In this document: positions 23,283 to 35,752 of the stretch, in pieces
How positions within the stretch are numbered: the stretch's first letter is position 1
Layout of the letters: every line of letters starts with the position of its first letter
Source of the DNA: Chloranthus sessilifolius
Lineage: Eukaryota > Streptophyta > Magnoliopsida > Chloranthales > Chloranthaceae
Assembly: GCA_021018995.1 (NCBI GenBank)
Contig: CM037597.1
Coordinates: 33,172,936-33,236,935 of the forward strand
Direction of reading: 5' to 3'
Length of the DNA: 64,000 nucleotides
The notes under the pieces: generated by a model
What the model was told of the DNA's origin: nothing
The model's input: only the letters and a program-made list of their open reading frames with translations
The model's database searches: none
Translations under genes and position numbers: made by a program

Positions 23283-26200
23283 TGTAATGACCTAAAATTT
23301 TTAAACTCAAACTCAACTGATCCTGTGTACGTGGCCGGCACGGACATCGATGTAGCCTTAAATTTTTAAATAAATAAATAATTAGTTAGGAGAAAGTGTG
23401 ATAAGAAAGAAGGTTAAAATGTTTAATTTGGGCTTTTAGTAGATGAGCCGTGCACCAACTCTTGGTGTGCCGCTCAGCACCGTAATCGAACCTATGGGAT
23501 GAGGATAGAATTTAAGTGAGAAATATCCTTGATATTGGTTGGGTATCATTCGGTTATAAGAGTGGAAAATGGGCTGCTTAATGGCAAAGTTTAGCCTTTT
23601 GTAATTTATAGAGAGAGAAAGAGAGTGAGAGTTTGGAAGAGCCAACCCAACCATTTGCGATTCGTCACCTTCAAGACTCATCTTGAAATTTCGACCACGA
23701 GATTGTGATCGTGCCGTGAACTCCACACTCTTCGTAAAACGCTTGACGCTGATCACCGTAAGGGTTTCACTTCCGAGCCAATCCCTATCATTGAAAACCT
23801 TTGAATTTGAATTGAGTGTGAACCGATCATCTCGCGATTGTTAACCGCACTTTGAATAGGTTAAGATTGACGCGTAAGGATGAACAACGTCATCTTAAGT
23901 TCATTGTGATCGATCGCTGTGGAATCGCCGTAGAAATCTGAAGATTTCACTTCGAAACCCTTGTTCAACAACATTTCAAATAAGCCACGGAAATGTCCTC
24001 GGAAGGTGAGCTCATTAATGATTTATGGTTGTATAAATTATCTCTAAATATAGATTGGTTGGCATGTGAAAAGAGGAAGAAATCGAATTAATTTTGGGGA
24101 AAAATAGACCAACGAAGATGCCCAAAGGGTTCTGAACCCAAGAAAATTGAACGTTTGAATTAGAAATCAAATGTTTAAATCGAAATCGAACGTTCAAAAT
24201 GGAAATTGAATGATTGAATTTGAAAAGGGGTGCCAGATTCTTGAGAAAATCGAATGTTCAAATTGGAAATCGACCATTCGAATTTTACTGAATGTGCCGA
24301 CATAGCTTGGTATTTTGGCCGTAACATTTTTCTCCGAACTCCGATTGATGCGATTATTATGGCGTTAGAAAGAGAACAACGATCTCTACAACTTTTGTGA
24401 ATTAACCAACTCTTGAATCAACTATTTTAAAGGTCAAAATTGAGTAGGAAGTTGGGTCAAATTCATAATTAGCAAGAACTTGCCCATTTCTCCCTCGATT
24501 TTGAGAAATCATATAAATATGTCAAATTTGTTAGTAATTAAAATTTATCCTTAATACATCATCATATGTGTGATGTAGATTGAAAGTTGGATATCGTAGA
24601 TGACGATTGTTTGATTGCTTTAAACGGCTTCGAATCCGTGGTAGGGGAAACTCAACGAAAATTGCATTTTATAAATCTGGTTCATAGTTTCTGATGGTTT
24701 CAAATTTGATGTTTGACATGATACCTTGTTTCTATTCTGAAATGTTCTATTTCCATCTTGTTTCCATATATGATCTAATGTTCTGTTTATCCGCTTTTGA
24801 TTCAATTCATTTTGTTTAGTAAGGTTTGATCTGATTCATTCCGATGATACGTTCATTATGTTAAATATGATCCTTCTTATTTTTGTTTCGATTCATTTTG
24901 CTTAGTTAGGTTTGATCTGATTCGTTCTAATGATACGTTCATTCTGTTAAATATGATCTTTCCTATGTTTATTTATGATCTGTTCTGTCTAAATTGCATA
25001 CGAACTGTGAATTCGAATGAATAGGGAACTGTATATAATAAGAAAGCGTAATATGATAAGACATGACTTTTGAGCCTCAGTCATAGTGAGGTCTTTTTTC
25101 CGGACACGTGAAACTTAGAACATAAACGTTCATGTACGGATGTAACCCCTCTATGGCAGTATCAGATGCCACATTCAGTACATCCAGATTACTACGGACC
25201 CCGTCCCTTGAAAAGCGTGATTATAAAGCTATCACACTGTGACCCATTCTCATTACAATTAAGACAATTGAAATTATGGGAAGTGAAACTAGATTATTTA
25301 AGACTTTGACCAGGAGTTTTGGAATTTGATTAGAAATTGAAAGGTGAATCATTAGTCATAGGATGATTGGACTCTAAGCTTTAGAAACAGGATAAACTTA
25401 GTGTTGAGTAATTCAGTTGTCTATGAACCTTGAAAGCTGTATCTGAGAGTGAATGTGAATATTGAGAATATATCTGAACTTTGACTGTGAGTGGACATTG
25501 ACAAGTGGGTCGGTACGATGACGGTTCGTACGCATTGCATAACATTCATGTGAGGGCCGGTATGCATTGCATGGCATGCATATGAGGGCCGATACGGTGG
25601 CGGTTCATACACAATTCATGGCATACATAAGTGAACACAGTGCGAGAAGTGAACACGGTGAAATGACCCTAGTGAGTGAAGTGAACGCAATGAAATGACC
25701 ACAGTGAGCGAAGTGAACGCAGTGAGTGAAGTGAACACAGTGGAATGACCAAAGTGAGTGAAGTGAATACTGAGTGAGTGATGTGAACGCAATGGGTAAA
25801 GTGAACACGAGAGTCTGTGATTTGAGTATACTGAATAAGAAAATACAGACTTTTGTTTTACCATCAAATGTTTGATTTGTTATCACTTTTGTTTTGCCAT
25901 CAAACGTTTGATCGGTTAAATCTTTGAATTTCATCTTTTAATATCTGATCTGCTTTCATTTTGAACCATTAGTAAGATGTAACTACTATTGATGTTCTTC
26001 TACTGAGCTTAGATATTAGCTCACCTTCGACTATACGTCACAGGTATAGATTTGAGAAGGCCTAGATTACTTACTGAAGAATAGGAGCTTCTGCCTTTGT
26101 CTTCTGTTTTGGGATGGTAGATTTCGGATATTGTTAATTTGGTAAGCTAAGTTTGGTACTTTTGTATTGTTGTACACTACTGTTTGGTGTTGGTTGGCCA

Positions 26201-26395
26201 TCAATGATGTTTGTTTACTTATGTTCTTGTTTAATATTAGAACTGGAGGTTGTAATTATTCCTTATGTTTGTACCAAATATTCTGTATCAGATTGTGATC
26301 TACGATCTGGCGGTCCAGGTTTTCTTATTTGGTTTGAGGTTAAAGAAAAAAAATGTATCTCAGAAAATTAGGTTGAGAAAATTTGGGCTGTCACA
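23283..26395 (+). repeat. Element 2 3' LTR, unit A
   Basis: Starts TGTAATGACC and ends GGGCTGTCACA. It carries the same module order as the 5' LTR: palindromes 24136-24295, U3 box 24305-24420, minisatellites 25507-25803 and the R/U5-type box near 25998-26048. Confidence 0.92.
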
Positions 26396-28440
26396 AATTT
26401 GCTTTTAGTCCATCAACATACAATACTTCATAAAGCTTTAGGCATCTTAGAGCAGCAACAACTCCTTTCCCAACAATTTCGGAACTGCCCCCATTTCTAA
26501 AAGTGACAGAATCAGAGTCACATTTTTCAAGAGATGAAAAATATGACTTGTTTCTAGTCATATGTTTTGAGAACCCACTGTCTAGAAATGACTTAGATGA
26601 CACAAAAGCTTGCAATGCAGTGTGAGCAACTAAAACATTTACAGTCTTTTTCTTCACACATTTCCACTCCATTAAATTTCCAAGACCCATCAATCGATAG
26701 AAAACTATCTTGTCATGCTTTTGACGAAAAAGGTCCATTTTCCTTACAGGACAGGTGAAATTTATGTGTCCTTTTCTACTACAGTAGAAATAAATTTGAC
26801 CCTTTTTGTCACTAGCCATTTTAGGATATGAGAGGGTAGGCAAAAGAGGAGGTAAAATAGATGAAGTTCTATTGCTTCCATTTTCTAGGATTTTGGGTAC
26901 AAATTAATTTTTCTTTTCCTTTGTTCCCAGGAGCAGAGTGATTTACCTCCTTAAAACCCAACCCGATTTTATTATTCCAACCTTTGTAGACATCCCAAGC
27001 TCTTTGAGTGTCCATCCTAGCATTTTGCAATTTTTCTAGGGTGACCTTTTCATTTGAAAGCTCCTTCTTAAGCCTTTCATTCTCAATGCAAAGGTTGTTA
27101 TATTTGGAGCAATACTCAGCTCCTTCAAATTCCAAAACTAACTTTTTCCCTTAAGTTTTTGACATCATTTTCCAAAATACCAATATTTTCAACCAAAAAA
27201 TTGTACTCAACATTTTTTGAAACACAAGAAGATGTGAGTAATGACAATTCTTTGATTAACTTTATCTTGTCTTTGTTCAATTGAATGCTTACAAGGTAAA
27301 GTTCATGATAGGCATCATTTATGTCCACTCTATCTTCATCTTCATCTGAGACAACAAGACTAGCAAGAGGATTATCTTGAGCCTCCTCATCAATGAAAGC
27401 TACAAATGCTCGAAACCAATGTTGGGATGCATTTTACTCATTGGAGGAACTCTCCTCACTAGTGTCATCATCTTTTGTTATGGCCATGGCTTTAGATTTA
27501 TCAACATTTTTCTTCTTGATGGGACAATCATAAGAAAAATGCCCATAGCCGCGATATTTGAAGCATTGGGTTTCCTTAGAAGATTCCTTATGTGATTTTT
27601 CGGTAAGAACCTTTGGTTTCTCAAAAGACTTGACAACACTCTATTTTTGAGAAATTTCTTAAATTCCTTGGCAAACAAGGCAAAGTCCTCATCATTATCA
27701 CTTCCAAAATCTTCATGTTCATCCTTTTTCTTGGACGATGAAAAAGCAGCACCTTTCCAATATTGACTACCCTGAATCTCATATTCATAGGTTTGAAGGG
27801 ATCCCACTAGCTCATAAATGTTGATCAGGTCAATGTCCTTACTTTCTGAGATGGCCGTTACCTTTGGTCTAAACCTTTCAGGCAAGGATCTTAAAACATT
27901 CTTGATAATTTTATTAGGTGGTATCTCATCTCCAAGGTAGAAGGAACTATTGACTATGTCATTTTGCTTAGTGTAGAAGTCCGTAAACTAATCATCATCA
28001 TCCATTCGAAGATTTTCAAATTGCATTGTTAGCATCTGCAATTTGTTGATCTTAACTTGTGCGGTCCCTTTAAAGGTGGTCTCTAAGATATTTCAGGCCT
28101 CTCTAGCGACCTCATAGTTATAAATTCTATGAACCTCAGTAGATGTTACAGCCCCAAAAATGGCGTACAAAGCTCTAGAGTTATCATTTGCAGCATGCTT
28201 TTCTTCACTACTTTAATGGTTAGTGGATTTTATAGTGATATTCTTAATTCCCTCAAAATGGACAATCTTTTGAGGTGGTGACCAACTACTCTCAGCAGCA
28301 GACCAAACCAAGAGGTCCATAGATCTAAGAAAAACCCTCATCCTAGCCTTCCAATAAGGATAATTGTGACCATCAAACAAAGGAGGTCGAGTTGTGGAAA
28401 TAGCCTCTCTAGGTAAATGAGAATTTCCTGAATACACCAT
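26396..28440 (-). pseudogene. Copia gag and protease region (unit A)
   Basis: Sense order from 28440 down. An N-terminal Gag stretch starts MVYSGNSHLP and has RPPLFDGHNYPYWKARMRVF. A CCHC knuckle of the CFKYRGYGHFSYDCP type lies near 27560-27520. A coiled-coil stretch rich in Leu, Lys and Glu follows (27328-26869). A second knuckle, FYCSRKGHINFTCP, is at about 26790-26740, and the protease motif LDSGFSKHMT is near 26580. The segment ends LYVDGLKANL, where element 2 interrupts it. Gag with a coiled coil is typical of Sireviruses. It is broken in several places. Duplicated at 47082-49126. Confidence 0.87.
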
Positions 28441-28477
28441 AGACGCTTGATTAAAAAAGAATCAAAACGAAAGTGAC

Positions 28478-28494
28478 GTTGGTTTGATACCAAA
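28478..28494 (-). other. Copia primer-binding site
   Basis: On the minus strand TTTGGTATCAAACCAAC directly follows the LTR end and precedes gag by about 40 bp. It is a tRNA-Met-type primer site of the kind used by Sireviruses, slightly variant. Confidence 0.7.
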
Positions 28495-28683
28495 TGAAAT
28501 TTCGTTTATCAAAGGAATTTTATTGGCTATTCGATTAATTCTAATTAATCTAAATATTACACAATAACAACAATCACCACAACATAATATTTACATGGAA
28601 ACCCAATCATTGGGAAAAATCACGGGATTGAAGTCCGCAAACCAAATCCACTATGAAATAAACAATTACAAGAAGTTTCGAAT

Positions 28684-28785
28684 CACTACAAAAAACATGA
28701 CTATTAGCGGCAGCCAAAAACTGCCGCTATTAACAAAAAACTGCCGCTAATACCCTTGCTGCTAATAGTCTTATTTTTTGTAGTG
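28684..28785. mobile_element. 102-bp CACTA-type MITE in the copia LTR (unit A)
   Basis: It has terminal inverted repeats CACTACAAAAAA / TTTTTTGTAGTG with internal complementary blocks (GACTATTAGCGGCAG and CTGCTAATAGTC) and a 3-bp target duplication AAT on each side. CACTA ends and a 3-bp duplication identify a CACTA-superfamily miniature element. The whole unit can fold into a hairpin. The unit B copy at 49369-49470 is essentially the same. Confidence 0.88.
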
Positions 28786-29262
28786 AATGATATACCGACA
28801 CATGCACATACCCTATCAAACCCCCAAGCAACTCAACTTCTCATTGCAAGTCACCTCCTTAGTTTCTAGATTTGAATGCTCTCCTCTATAGTTGATGAAA
28901 ACACAACGATCCACCTTGAGATCTACAAGGCCATCAATCACACACCCTAATCACTAGGGTTCAACACACTCAACTCACTTGAGTAAATAGGAAGTAGAAA
29001 ATGAAGAAGAAAGGGAACCTTTTGAATAAAACTGTTTTTGCAAATAAAAAAGTTTCAAAAGGTGAGAAGATGATGATTTTGGGATTTACTCTCACAGAGG
29101 AAGAATATGCCTTTGCTTGCTTACCTTTCCTCCCCTTTTCAAAAGCCTTTTATCAACACCCTAAATCCCCTCAGTCCGCAACACTCGGAAAAGTCCAAAA
29201 ATCCCATCTTTTACAAAAGACCATGAGTGATGATGGTTGTCTCAAGGAACCACAACGAGCTG

Positions 29263-29365
29263 TAATTCAAGTGACAGCAAGTTCTGGTCATTACTCGCTA
29301 TTAGCAATGAGACAGCCCGCAGCAATAGCTCCCTGTGGACACACCCACAGCTCGTTGTTAACATC
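29263..29365. repeat. Short cluster of the copia palindromic motif
   Basis: CACAACGAGCTGT, GACAGCAAGTTCTGG, CAGCCCGCAGC and CACAGCTCGTTGT occur within 100 bp, the same motif family as the array at 185-1135. In the sense of the copia element this is the upstream end of the LTR. Confidence 0.6.
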
Positions 29366-29380
29366 ACTTTTGGTTATTTA

Positions 29381-30160
29381 AAAAAAAATTAAAAGAGGAC
29401 TTTCAAGGTTTCAAATGCCAGTCAAGGATATGTGATCGATAACCTTGATTAACCAAGACATAACCCATCAATCCTGACACACACATTTCCTAAGGGAGAT
29501 CGACGTAGATTTTGGAGTAGAGTGCGACAAAGAGGATCTAACACAACAACCCATCACAATGGCTTATTCATTGACCAAGAATAGAGGACCTAATCGCACT
29601 TTCCCGATAAAAAAATTCTATGATTGCCTTCTCTATAATTTTCCAAGAACTGCACTAGAAACAAGGAACGACAAAGAGTTGTCTCGGGTACTGAAGCACC
29701 CAGAACCCCAACCAGCATGCAACTCCTTAATTTTTCCAAGCATGGACCAAGAAATATCGAAGGACCCTTAGGATCAAATTCTAGATGCCATGAGCAGATA
29801 ATTGGGGGAACAAGAGCCTATGATGATCAAGATTATTATGAACCTTGTGATAGTGTGGGACATGATCTCAAGATCTATTCTATGAATAATTGGATAGAAA
29901 AACAGTCCCCATCATTTGATTGAAGGCAGTCAACGATGTTAACAGTGAAATTATCGATTGCAGAGACCAAATCTTTGGTTGCAACCGGTTCCCTTTATTT
30001 TATTTTTTATTTTTTATTTTCTTAGAAGAGATGACGTGGGATCTCAATCCCAAAGTTCCCTAGAGGAAATACAATTGCTCATCAAAAGTCACCCCCAAAA
30101 AGGGCAGTATGAATGGAAAACCTTGTTGCATTCTTGACAGCCAACTTGTCCCACTGCCAA
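29381..30160. other. Flank between the copia LTR and the CACTA-like terminus
   Basis: Contains a 70-codon plus-strand frame (29559-29771), which I do not recognise, and otherwise AT-rich sequence. It is duplicated at 50056-50833. Confidence 0.4.
29559..29771 (+). CDS. Unrecognised 70-codon ORF (unit A)
   Basis: Starts MAYSLTKNRGPNRTFPIKKF and ends SMDQEISKDP. It is hydrophilic, with no signal peptide, membrane segment or motif. It is conserved in unit B (50232-50444) only because of recent duplication, so conservation is not evidence of function. It may be a relic of an older element or chance. Confidence 0.15.
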   Translation: MAYSLTKNRGPNRTFPIKKFYDCLLYNFPRTALETRNDKELSRVLKHPEPQPACNSLIFPSMDQEISKDP

Positions 30161-30345
30161 CACTATGTGAAAAAGCCAAATAAACCACTGCCTTAAATAG
30201 TGGTTTTTTCAAAAACCACTGTCCTAAACAGTTGTAAAAAAAGGAGTGGTCTTTTTTTACCACTATACAAGATAGTGGTTTATGAACTTCAACAACGACT
30301 GCTCTTAATAGTCATAGAAAAAACCACTGCTTTTGGCAGTGGTTT
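30161..30345 (+). mobile_element. CACTA-like terminus with subterminal hairpins (unit A)
   Basis: CACTATGTGAAAAAGCC at 30161 resembles a CACTA-superfamily end. It is followed by five or six short inverted repeats of the ACCACTGCC..AGTGGT type between 30184 and 30342 (ACCACTGCCTTAAATAGTGG, ACCACTGTCCTAAACAG, ACCACTATACAAGATAGTGG, ACCACTGC..GGCAGTGGT). Arrays of short subterminal repeats that bind transposase are typical of CACTA elements. The opposite end was not found. Unit B: 50834-51017. Confidence 0.5.
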
Positions 30346-31167
30346 TTTTATGCAAATTTAAAAAAAAAAAAATACTATTTTTTTTTTTTAAATTACGTCG
30401 ACGAATTTTTATGCAATTTTTTTTATGTAAATTTTTTATGCTTTTTTTTTAATATAATTTTTTTATGCTTTTTTTAATGCAGTTTTTTTAATGCTTTTTT
30501 TAGTGCATTTTTTTTTATGTAAATTTTTTAATGCTTTAAAAAAAATTATATAAAAAAATAAAACTATTAATCTCATATTTCAACACATCCATTCAACTCA
30601 AATGCAAATCATTCAATGCCATTAATAAAAAAAAATAAATGCCCGATTCTTTTATTCAAACAAAAGGTTACATCTTAACCTATGATCCAACCTTTCAAAT
30701 TTGCCAAATATTTTAAACTCTATATGCCCAATCCTTTTATTCAAACAAAAAGAAGAAGAAAAGAAAGAGAATTAACAATCTAACGATCCCATGGCCCATT
30801 TTCAAAATAAAAGAAAAATAAAAATAAATTTGCTTCGCCTCTCTTGCCAAGTGTCTCCGTCTCCTAGTGATCCGTTTGAGGTAAGCTTGAAATCGGAAAT
30901 CTTCACCTGAAATAAAAAAGGAGAACAACATTAAACTGAGATATTAATGACTTCCATCTAAGGAGTCCCCATCTAATAGGCCAGATTGAAAATATTGACC
31001 TGTTATATAAATAGGTTGTATTCACGTTAGCCTAAACCCGACCCGAACCCAACCTGGTACCTATTTGCTACACAATATATAGGTATATCATTTTTTTAAC
31101 AGGTTGGGGTCCAAAACTGAAAATGCAATTAAACCTATGAATCAAGAATGAGTGTACAAAAAGTACA
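30346..31167. other. T-rich low-complexity stretch and flank up to the duplication junction
   Basis: 30355-30560 is A/T-rich with repeated TTTTTTATGC. The rest holds no recognisable gene. It ends at the duplication junction (GTACAAAAAGTACA). Confidence 0.5.
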
Positions 31168-34100
31168 CTAACTCAATATATCTTTGCTACAATGATGTTA
31201 ACAATTAGTGGCAATGCATCATTTCCATAACTGAATTTGAATTGCTAAAAGTGACCCTTAGATTTTGGATACATAGGATTTTACCTAGCCCATTTAGCCA
31301 TTATTATAGATAAACTTGATACTATCACTGGACCCATGATAAAGACGCATTCACAAAACTGAATATACACTCACGTGAAATTGGGAATTCCGACAACCAT
31401 TAATGAGCACATCTAATACAACTCTACAATTAATATAATCGCCAAGATTTTTACTATGAACAAATAATCACCAAGATTTTAACCATGAACTAATAATCAT
31501 AATTATTAGTATAAAGGTGCGACGCCCACAAAATTCAAAATGATTGATCGGATACAGTAATTTGATATTGTAAAATTGTTTGAACCATCAACTGCAAGCA
31601 TATGAACATTCACCATCACCTACGTCCGTAAAGGTATACTATCAATACTAAAATGACGTTATTTGAAACTAACTACAATGATCTTGAAATTTCCTACTTT
31701 ATGCCTTAAATCATTCGGACACAAACATTAGATCAGATATACATGTTAGGTCAAGATTTATCGTCACATACATCATAAACTCAATCAAGAGTCGAAGGAA
31801 TAGATTAGTCAACTTGCGCAGAGGAAATTACGACACACCACTTTCACAACTTAACAAAGTATCTCTCTCATTAGTTGGTAAGGACGTATCCACAAAGGAA
31901 GATACATTGACCTTGAGTTTAGAACCGTTAATCCGGAACTGTAACCATCAACAAGATCAACTATACTATCAAACACTTACAAAGTTACTATTAACTCAAT
32001 ATATCTTTACTACAACGATGTGAACCATTAGCAACAATGCATCATTTCCATAACCGAATTTGAATTGCCAACAGTGACCCTCAGATTTCGGATACCTAGG
32101 ATTTTACCTAGCCCATTTAGCCATTATTATAGATAAACTTGATACTATCACTGATCCATGATAAAGACGCATCCACAAAACTGAATATACACTCACGTGA
32201 AATTGGGAATTTTGACAACCATTAATGAGCACATTTAATACAACTATACAATCAATATCATTGCCAAGATTTTGACCATGAACGAATAATTACCATGATT
32301 TTAATCATGAACTAATAATCGTAATCATTAGTCTAAATGTGTGATGCCCACAAAATTCAAAATGATTGATCGGATATAGTAATTTGACATCGTAAAATGG
32401 TTTGAACCATCACTTACGTCCGTAAAGGTATACTGTCAATACTAAAATAAGGTTATTTGAAACTTATTACAATGATCTTGAAATTCCATACTTTATGCTT
32501 TAAATCATTCCACAATCCATATGGATATACATGTTAGGTCAAGATTTATCGTCTCATACATCATAAACTCGGAAAATCGGACCGGTGCTCACTCAAGAGT
32601 TGAAGGAATAGATTAGTCAAAGCAGAGGAAATTATGAAACACCACTTTCACAACTTAACAAAGTATCTTTATCATTAGTTTGAAAGGACGTATCGACAAA
32701 GGAAGATACAATGACCTTAAGTTTAGAACCGTTAATCCTGAACTATAACCATCATCAAGATCAACCATACTATCAAGCACTTACAAAGTTACTACTAACT
32801 CAATATATCTTTACTACAACGATGATAACCATTAGCGACAATGCATCATTTCCATAACCAAATTTGAATTGCTAACAGTGACCTCCAGATTTTGAATACA
32901 TAGGATTTTACCTAGCCCATTTAGCCATTATTATAGATAAGCTTGATACTATCATTGGACCCATGATAAAGACGCATCCACAAAATTGCCTATACACTCA
33001 CGTGAAATTGGGAATTCCGACAACCATTAACAAGGACATCTAATACAACTCTACAATCAATATAATCACCAAGATTTTGACCATGAACGAATAATCACCA
33101 AGGTTTTAACCATGAACTTATAATCGTAATCATTAGTCTAAAGGTGCGATGCCCACAAAGTTCAAAATGATTGATCGGATACAGTAATTTGATAACGTAA
33201 AATTGTTTGAACCATCAACTGCAAGCATACGAACATTCACCGCCACCTACGTCCGTTAAGGTATACTGTCAATACTAAAATGAGGTTATTTGAAACTTAC
33301 TATAATGATCTTGAAATTCCATACTGTATGCCTTAAATAATTACGACACAATCAATTGGTCGGATATACATGTTAGGTCAAGATTGATCGTGTCATATAT
33401 CATAAACTCAAGGAAGATCGAATCGGTGCCAACTTAATAGTCGAAGGAATAGATTAGTCAACTCGCGCAGAGGAAATTACAAAACACCACTTTCACAACT
33501 TAACAAAGTATCACTCTCATTAGTTGGTAAGGACGTATCCACAAAGGAAGATACAATGACCTTGAGTTTAGAATCGTTAATCCTGAATTGTAACCATCAA
33601 CAAGATCAACCATATTATCAAGCACTTACAATGTTACTACTAACTCAATATAACTTTACTACAATGTTGTTAACCATTAGTGACAATGCATCATTTCCAT
33701 AACCGAATTTGAATTGCAAACAATGACCCCTAGATTACGGATACATAGGATTTTACCTAGCCCATTTAGCCATTATTATAGATAAACTTCATACTATCAC
33801 TGGACCCATGACAAAGATGCATCCACAAAATTGAATATACACTCACATGAAATTAGGAATTTCAACAACCCTTAACAAGCACATCTACTACAACTATACA
33901 ATCAATATAATCGCCAAGATTTTGACCATGAACGAATAATCAGCAAGATTTTAACCATGAACTAATAATCCTAATCATTAGTCTAAAGGTGCAACGCCCA
34001 CAAAATTCAAAATGATTGATCAGATACAGTAATTTGATATCGTAAAATTGTTTGAACCATCAACTTCAAGCATACGAACATTCATTGTCACCTACGTCCG

Positions 34101-34235
34101 TAAAGGTATACTGTCAATACTAAAATGAGGTTATTTGAAACTTACTACAAGGATCTTGAAATTTTGTACTTTATGCCTTAATTCATTCCGACACAATCAA
34201 TAGGTTGGATATACATATTAGGTCAAGATTTGTCG
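31168..34235. repeat. ~820-bp tandem repeats of element 1, unit B
   Basis: Partial unit 1 at 31168-31777, then units starting near 31778, 32586 and 33426. Each matches its unit A counterpart better than its neighbours, so the array was copied as a block without later homogenisation. Confidence 0.9.
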
Positions 34236-34929
34236 TCTCTTCATGTGCACAATCCATTTAATTATGATTTAAGTGGGAACTACACAATCCATAATGGCTA
34301 TATCTGACTTTATTCTCCCGTTATGTCCTTAATTGAATCGTCCATATCTTATCTCAACTACCGGCATGATTGTTTTGAATTTTCCCAAATCCCTAAGGAT
34401 TTTCACATAAAACTGCAATGATTAACAACCGCCCTCAAGGTTGGAAGAAGTGCTTTCGATCACTAATCACTCATGGTTTATTAGTCTGAAGAACATTACG
34501 ATTTGGTCCATTAAGTGTGCATTTATTTACAAATCTTAGTTCAACCATCATTGCTCACAAGTGTTAACTTAATTTCAGATTTACTAACAACCTATCCTTA
34601 AGTAATTACACCCTAATTGTTACGATTGATTCAAATCTGTCATCATAATTGTCACCTACTTAGTTAATCTTCTAAATTTGAAAATTATTTATGTCATGCA
34701 GGTGATTTAAATCAAATGTGCATATCATGGTGTCATAACTTTCCTCAATTGCTAAAAGCAATCACAATTTCTAAGGATATCCATCATCAAAAAATTATAA
34801 TTAAATCTTGACAATCGATAATGAATCTATACCTTGGGGAACTTCATTTTCCGGTTGGGCATCTCGTGCCGATGCATCACTGGTACCACCCTGAGTTGTA
34901 GGAAGAATTGATCCTAGAGTAGACGTCAA
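34236..34929. other. Element 1 interior, unit B
   Basis: Counterpart of 13591-14280. No gene was seen. Confidence 0.5.
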
Positions 34930-35250
34930 TGTTATTTGCCCTCGATGTTTATTGGGTCATTGCTTTACCAGATGTCCCACCTGACCACATTTAAAGCATG
35001 CACCCAAGGTGCGCCTACACTCCTCCGTTTTGTGTCGCTTTCCACACCGCGCGCAAGTCTCAGTAGGTGCAGATGAGGAGATGGCAGGGGTACGATCCTA
35101 AATGGTAGACCGAGAGGTATCCTGAGTTGTTGCAGATGTCGTCGCCTCCTCCCTTAAAGCGGGATAATGTTTGATCAGGTGTCTCATTCGCCCACACTTG
35201 AAAAACGCACCTATAGACTATCTACAGTCCTTTGCTAGGTGTCACCCACT
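34930..35250 (-). pseudogene. Element 1 gag zinc-knuckle remnant (unit B)
   Basis: The minus strand shows two CCHC-type knuckles, CARCGKRHKTEECRR and CFKCGQVGHLVKQ, spaced as in Tekay/Del chromovirus Gag. The pair matches Gag of element 2 in this window (CARCGKGHKSDDCWW, GQVGHRIRDC), so the two elements are related. It is a fossil. Confidence 0.8.
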
Positions 35251-35738
35251 ACACCTGGGCATGACTCATCTAATGTTGATGGAGAAGTGTGAGTCGTCTC
35301 TCTCAACATTGTCGTGGGTAAAGCAGTCTGCTGAGCCATTGTGTTGATCATTATTTCTAGCAACTATTTATTTTTCTCACTTTCTCCGATGTGTACAGTC
35401 TTTGCTCTTTTACGTAGTGTCATTTTGATCTATCAGTATGACACAAGGTTCCAATTAATAATGATTGTGATAACTATGGCCCTATGTTCTGACAAAAATC
35501 TAAAACTTATTTTGTATACTAGCCGTACTTCTATCACGATCATCAAATATCTCCACTATAAGTGACCGTGAAGATCCACAACCCATGTTCTAAACAGAAC
35601 CTATTGCCATAACTTTGAGTCTTCTAGGGACCTAAAGACTAAGATTCCATAAACTGTGACATAGTCTTAGTTGGATCTTTTATGCCCTAATAGAATCTAT
35701 TGCCATAGTCTTGAGTCCTAACAAGACCTAATGCTTAA

Positions 35739-35750
35739 GCTCTGATACCA
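35739..35750 (-). other. Element 1 primer-binding site (unit B)
   Basis: The minus strand reads TGGTATCAGAGC two bases after the LTR end, the canonical tRNA-iMet site. Confidence 0.92.
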
Positions 35751-35752
35751 AC

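Larger units (their letters stand above)
18456..26395 (+). mobile_element. Ty3/gypsy element 2, gag-only non-autonomous, nested in copia (unit A)
   Basis: Plus-strand element with LTRs 18456-21575 and 23283-26395 (about 3.1 kb each), primer site 21578-21589, a gag region 21752-22862 and a polypurine tract just before 23283. The internal region is only 1.7 kb and has no pol, so it would have depended on another element for enzymes. LTR copies differ by roughly one base in ten over the first ~220 bp, so it is millions of years old. No clean 5-bp target duplication is visible (GAATA at left, AATTT at right). The gag frame has a few breaks. A second copy lies at 39147-47081 through the 20.66-kb duplication. 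Confidence 0.9.
28495..29380 (-). repeat. Copia 5' LTR, unit A (right border uncertain)
   Basis: The inner border is set by the primer site: on the minus strand the LTR ends GATAAACGAAATTTCA. The outer border was not found; 29380 is an estimate based on the end of the CACAACGAGCTGT motif cluster. The LTR contains a MITE (28684-28785) and AT-rich sequence. No matching 3' LTR was recognised at the left of the window, where it may be off the edge. Confidence 0.6.
10510..31167. repeat. Tandem duplication unit A (~20.66 kb)
   Basis: Direct repeat of 31168-51840. It begins at CTAACTCAATATATC inside the first 820-bp repeat of element 1 and ends at GTACAAAAAGTACA in the flank beyond the copia LTR. 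Every nested feature reappears in the same order in unit B. Typical stretches differ by about 1% or less; the gag ORF, for example, has only four or five changes in ~400 bp. Confidence 0.95.

Noticed and set aside
30346-30560. T-rich region as a regulatory or replication element
   Set aside because: Simple A/T slippage sequence with TTTTTTATGC repeats; nothing specific supports a function.
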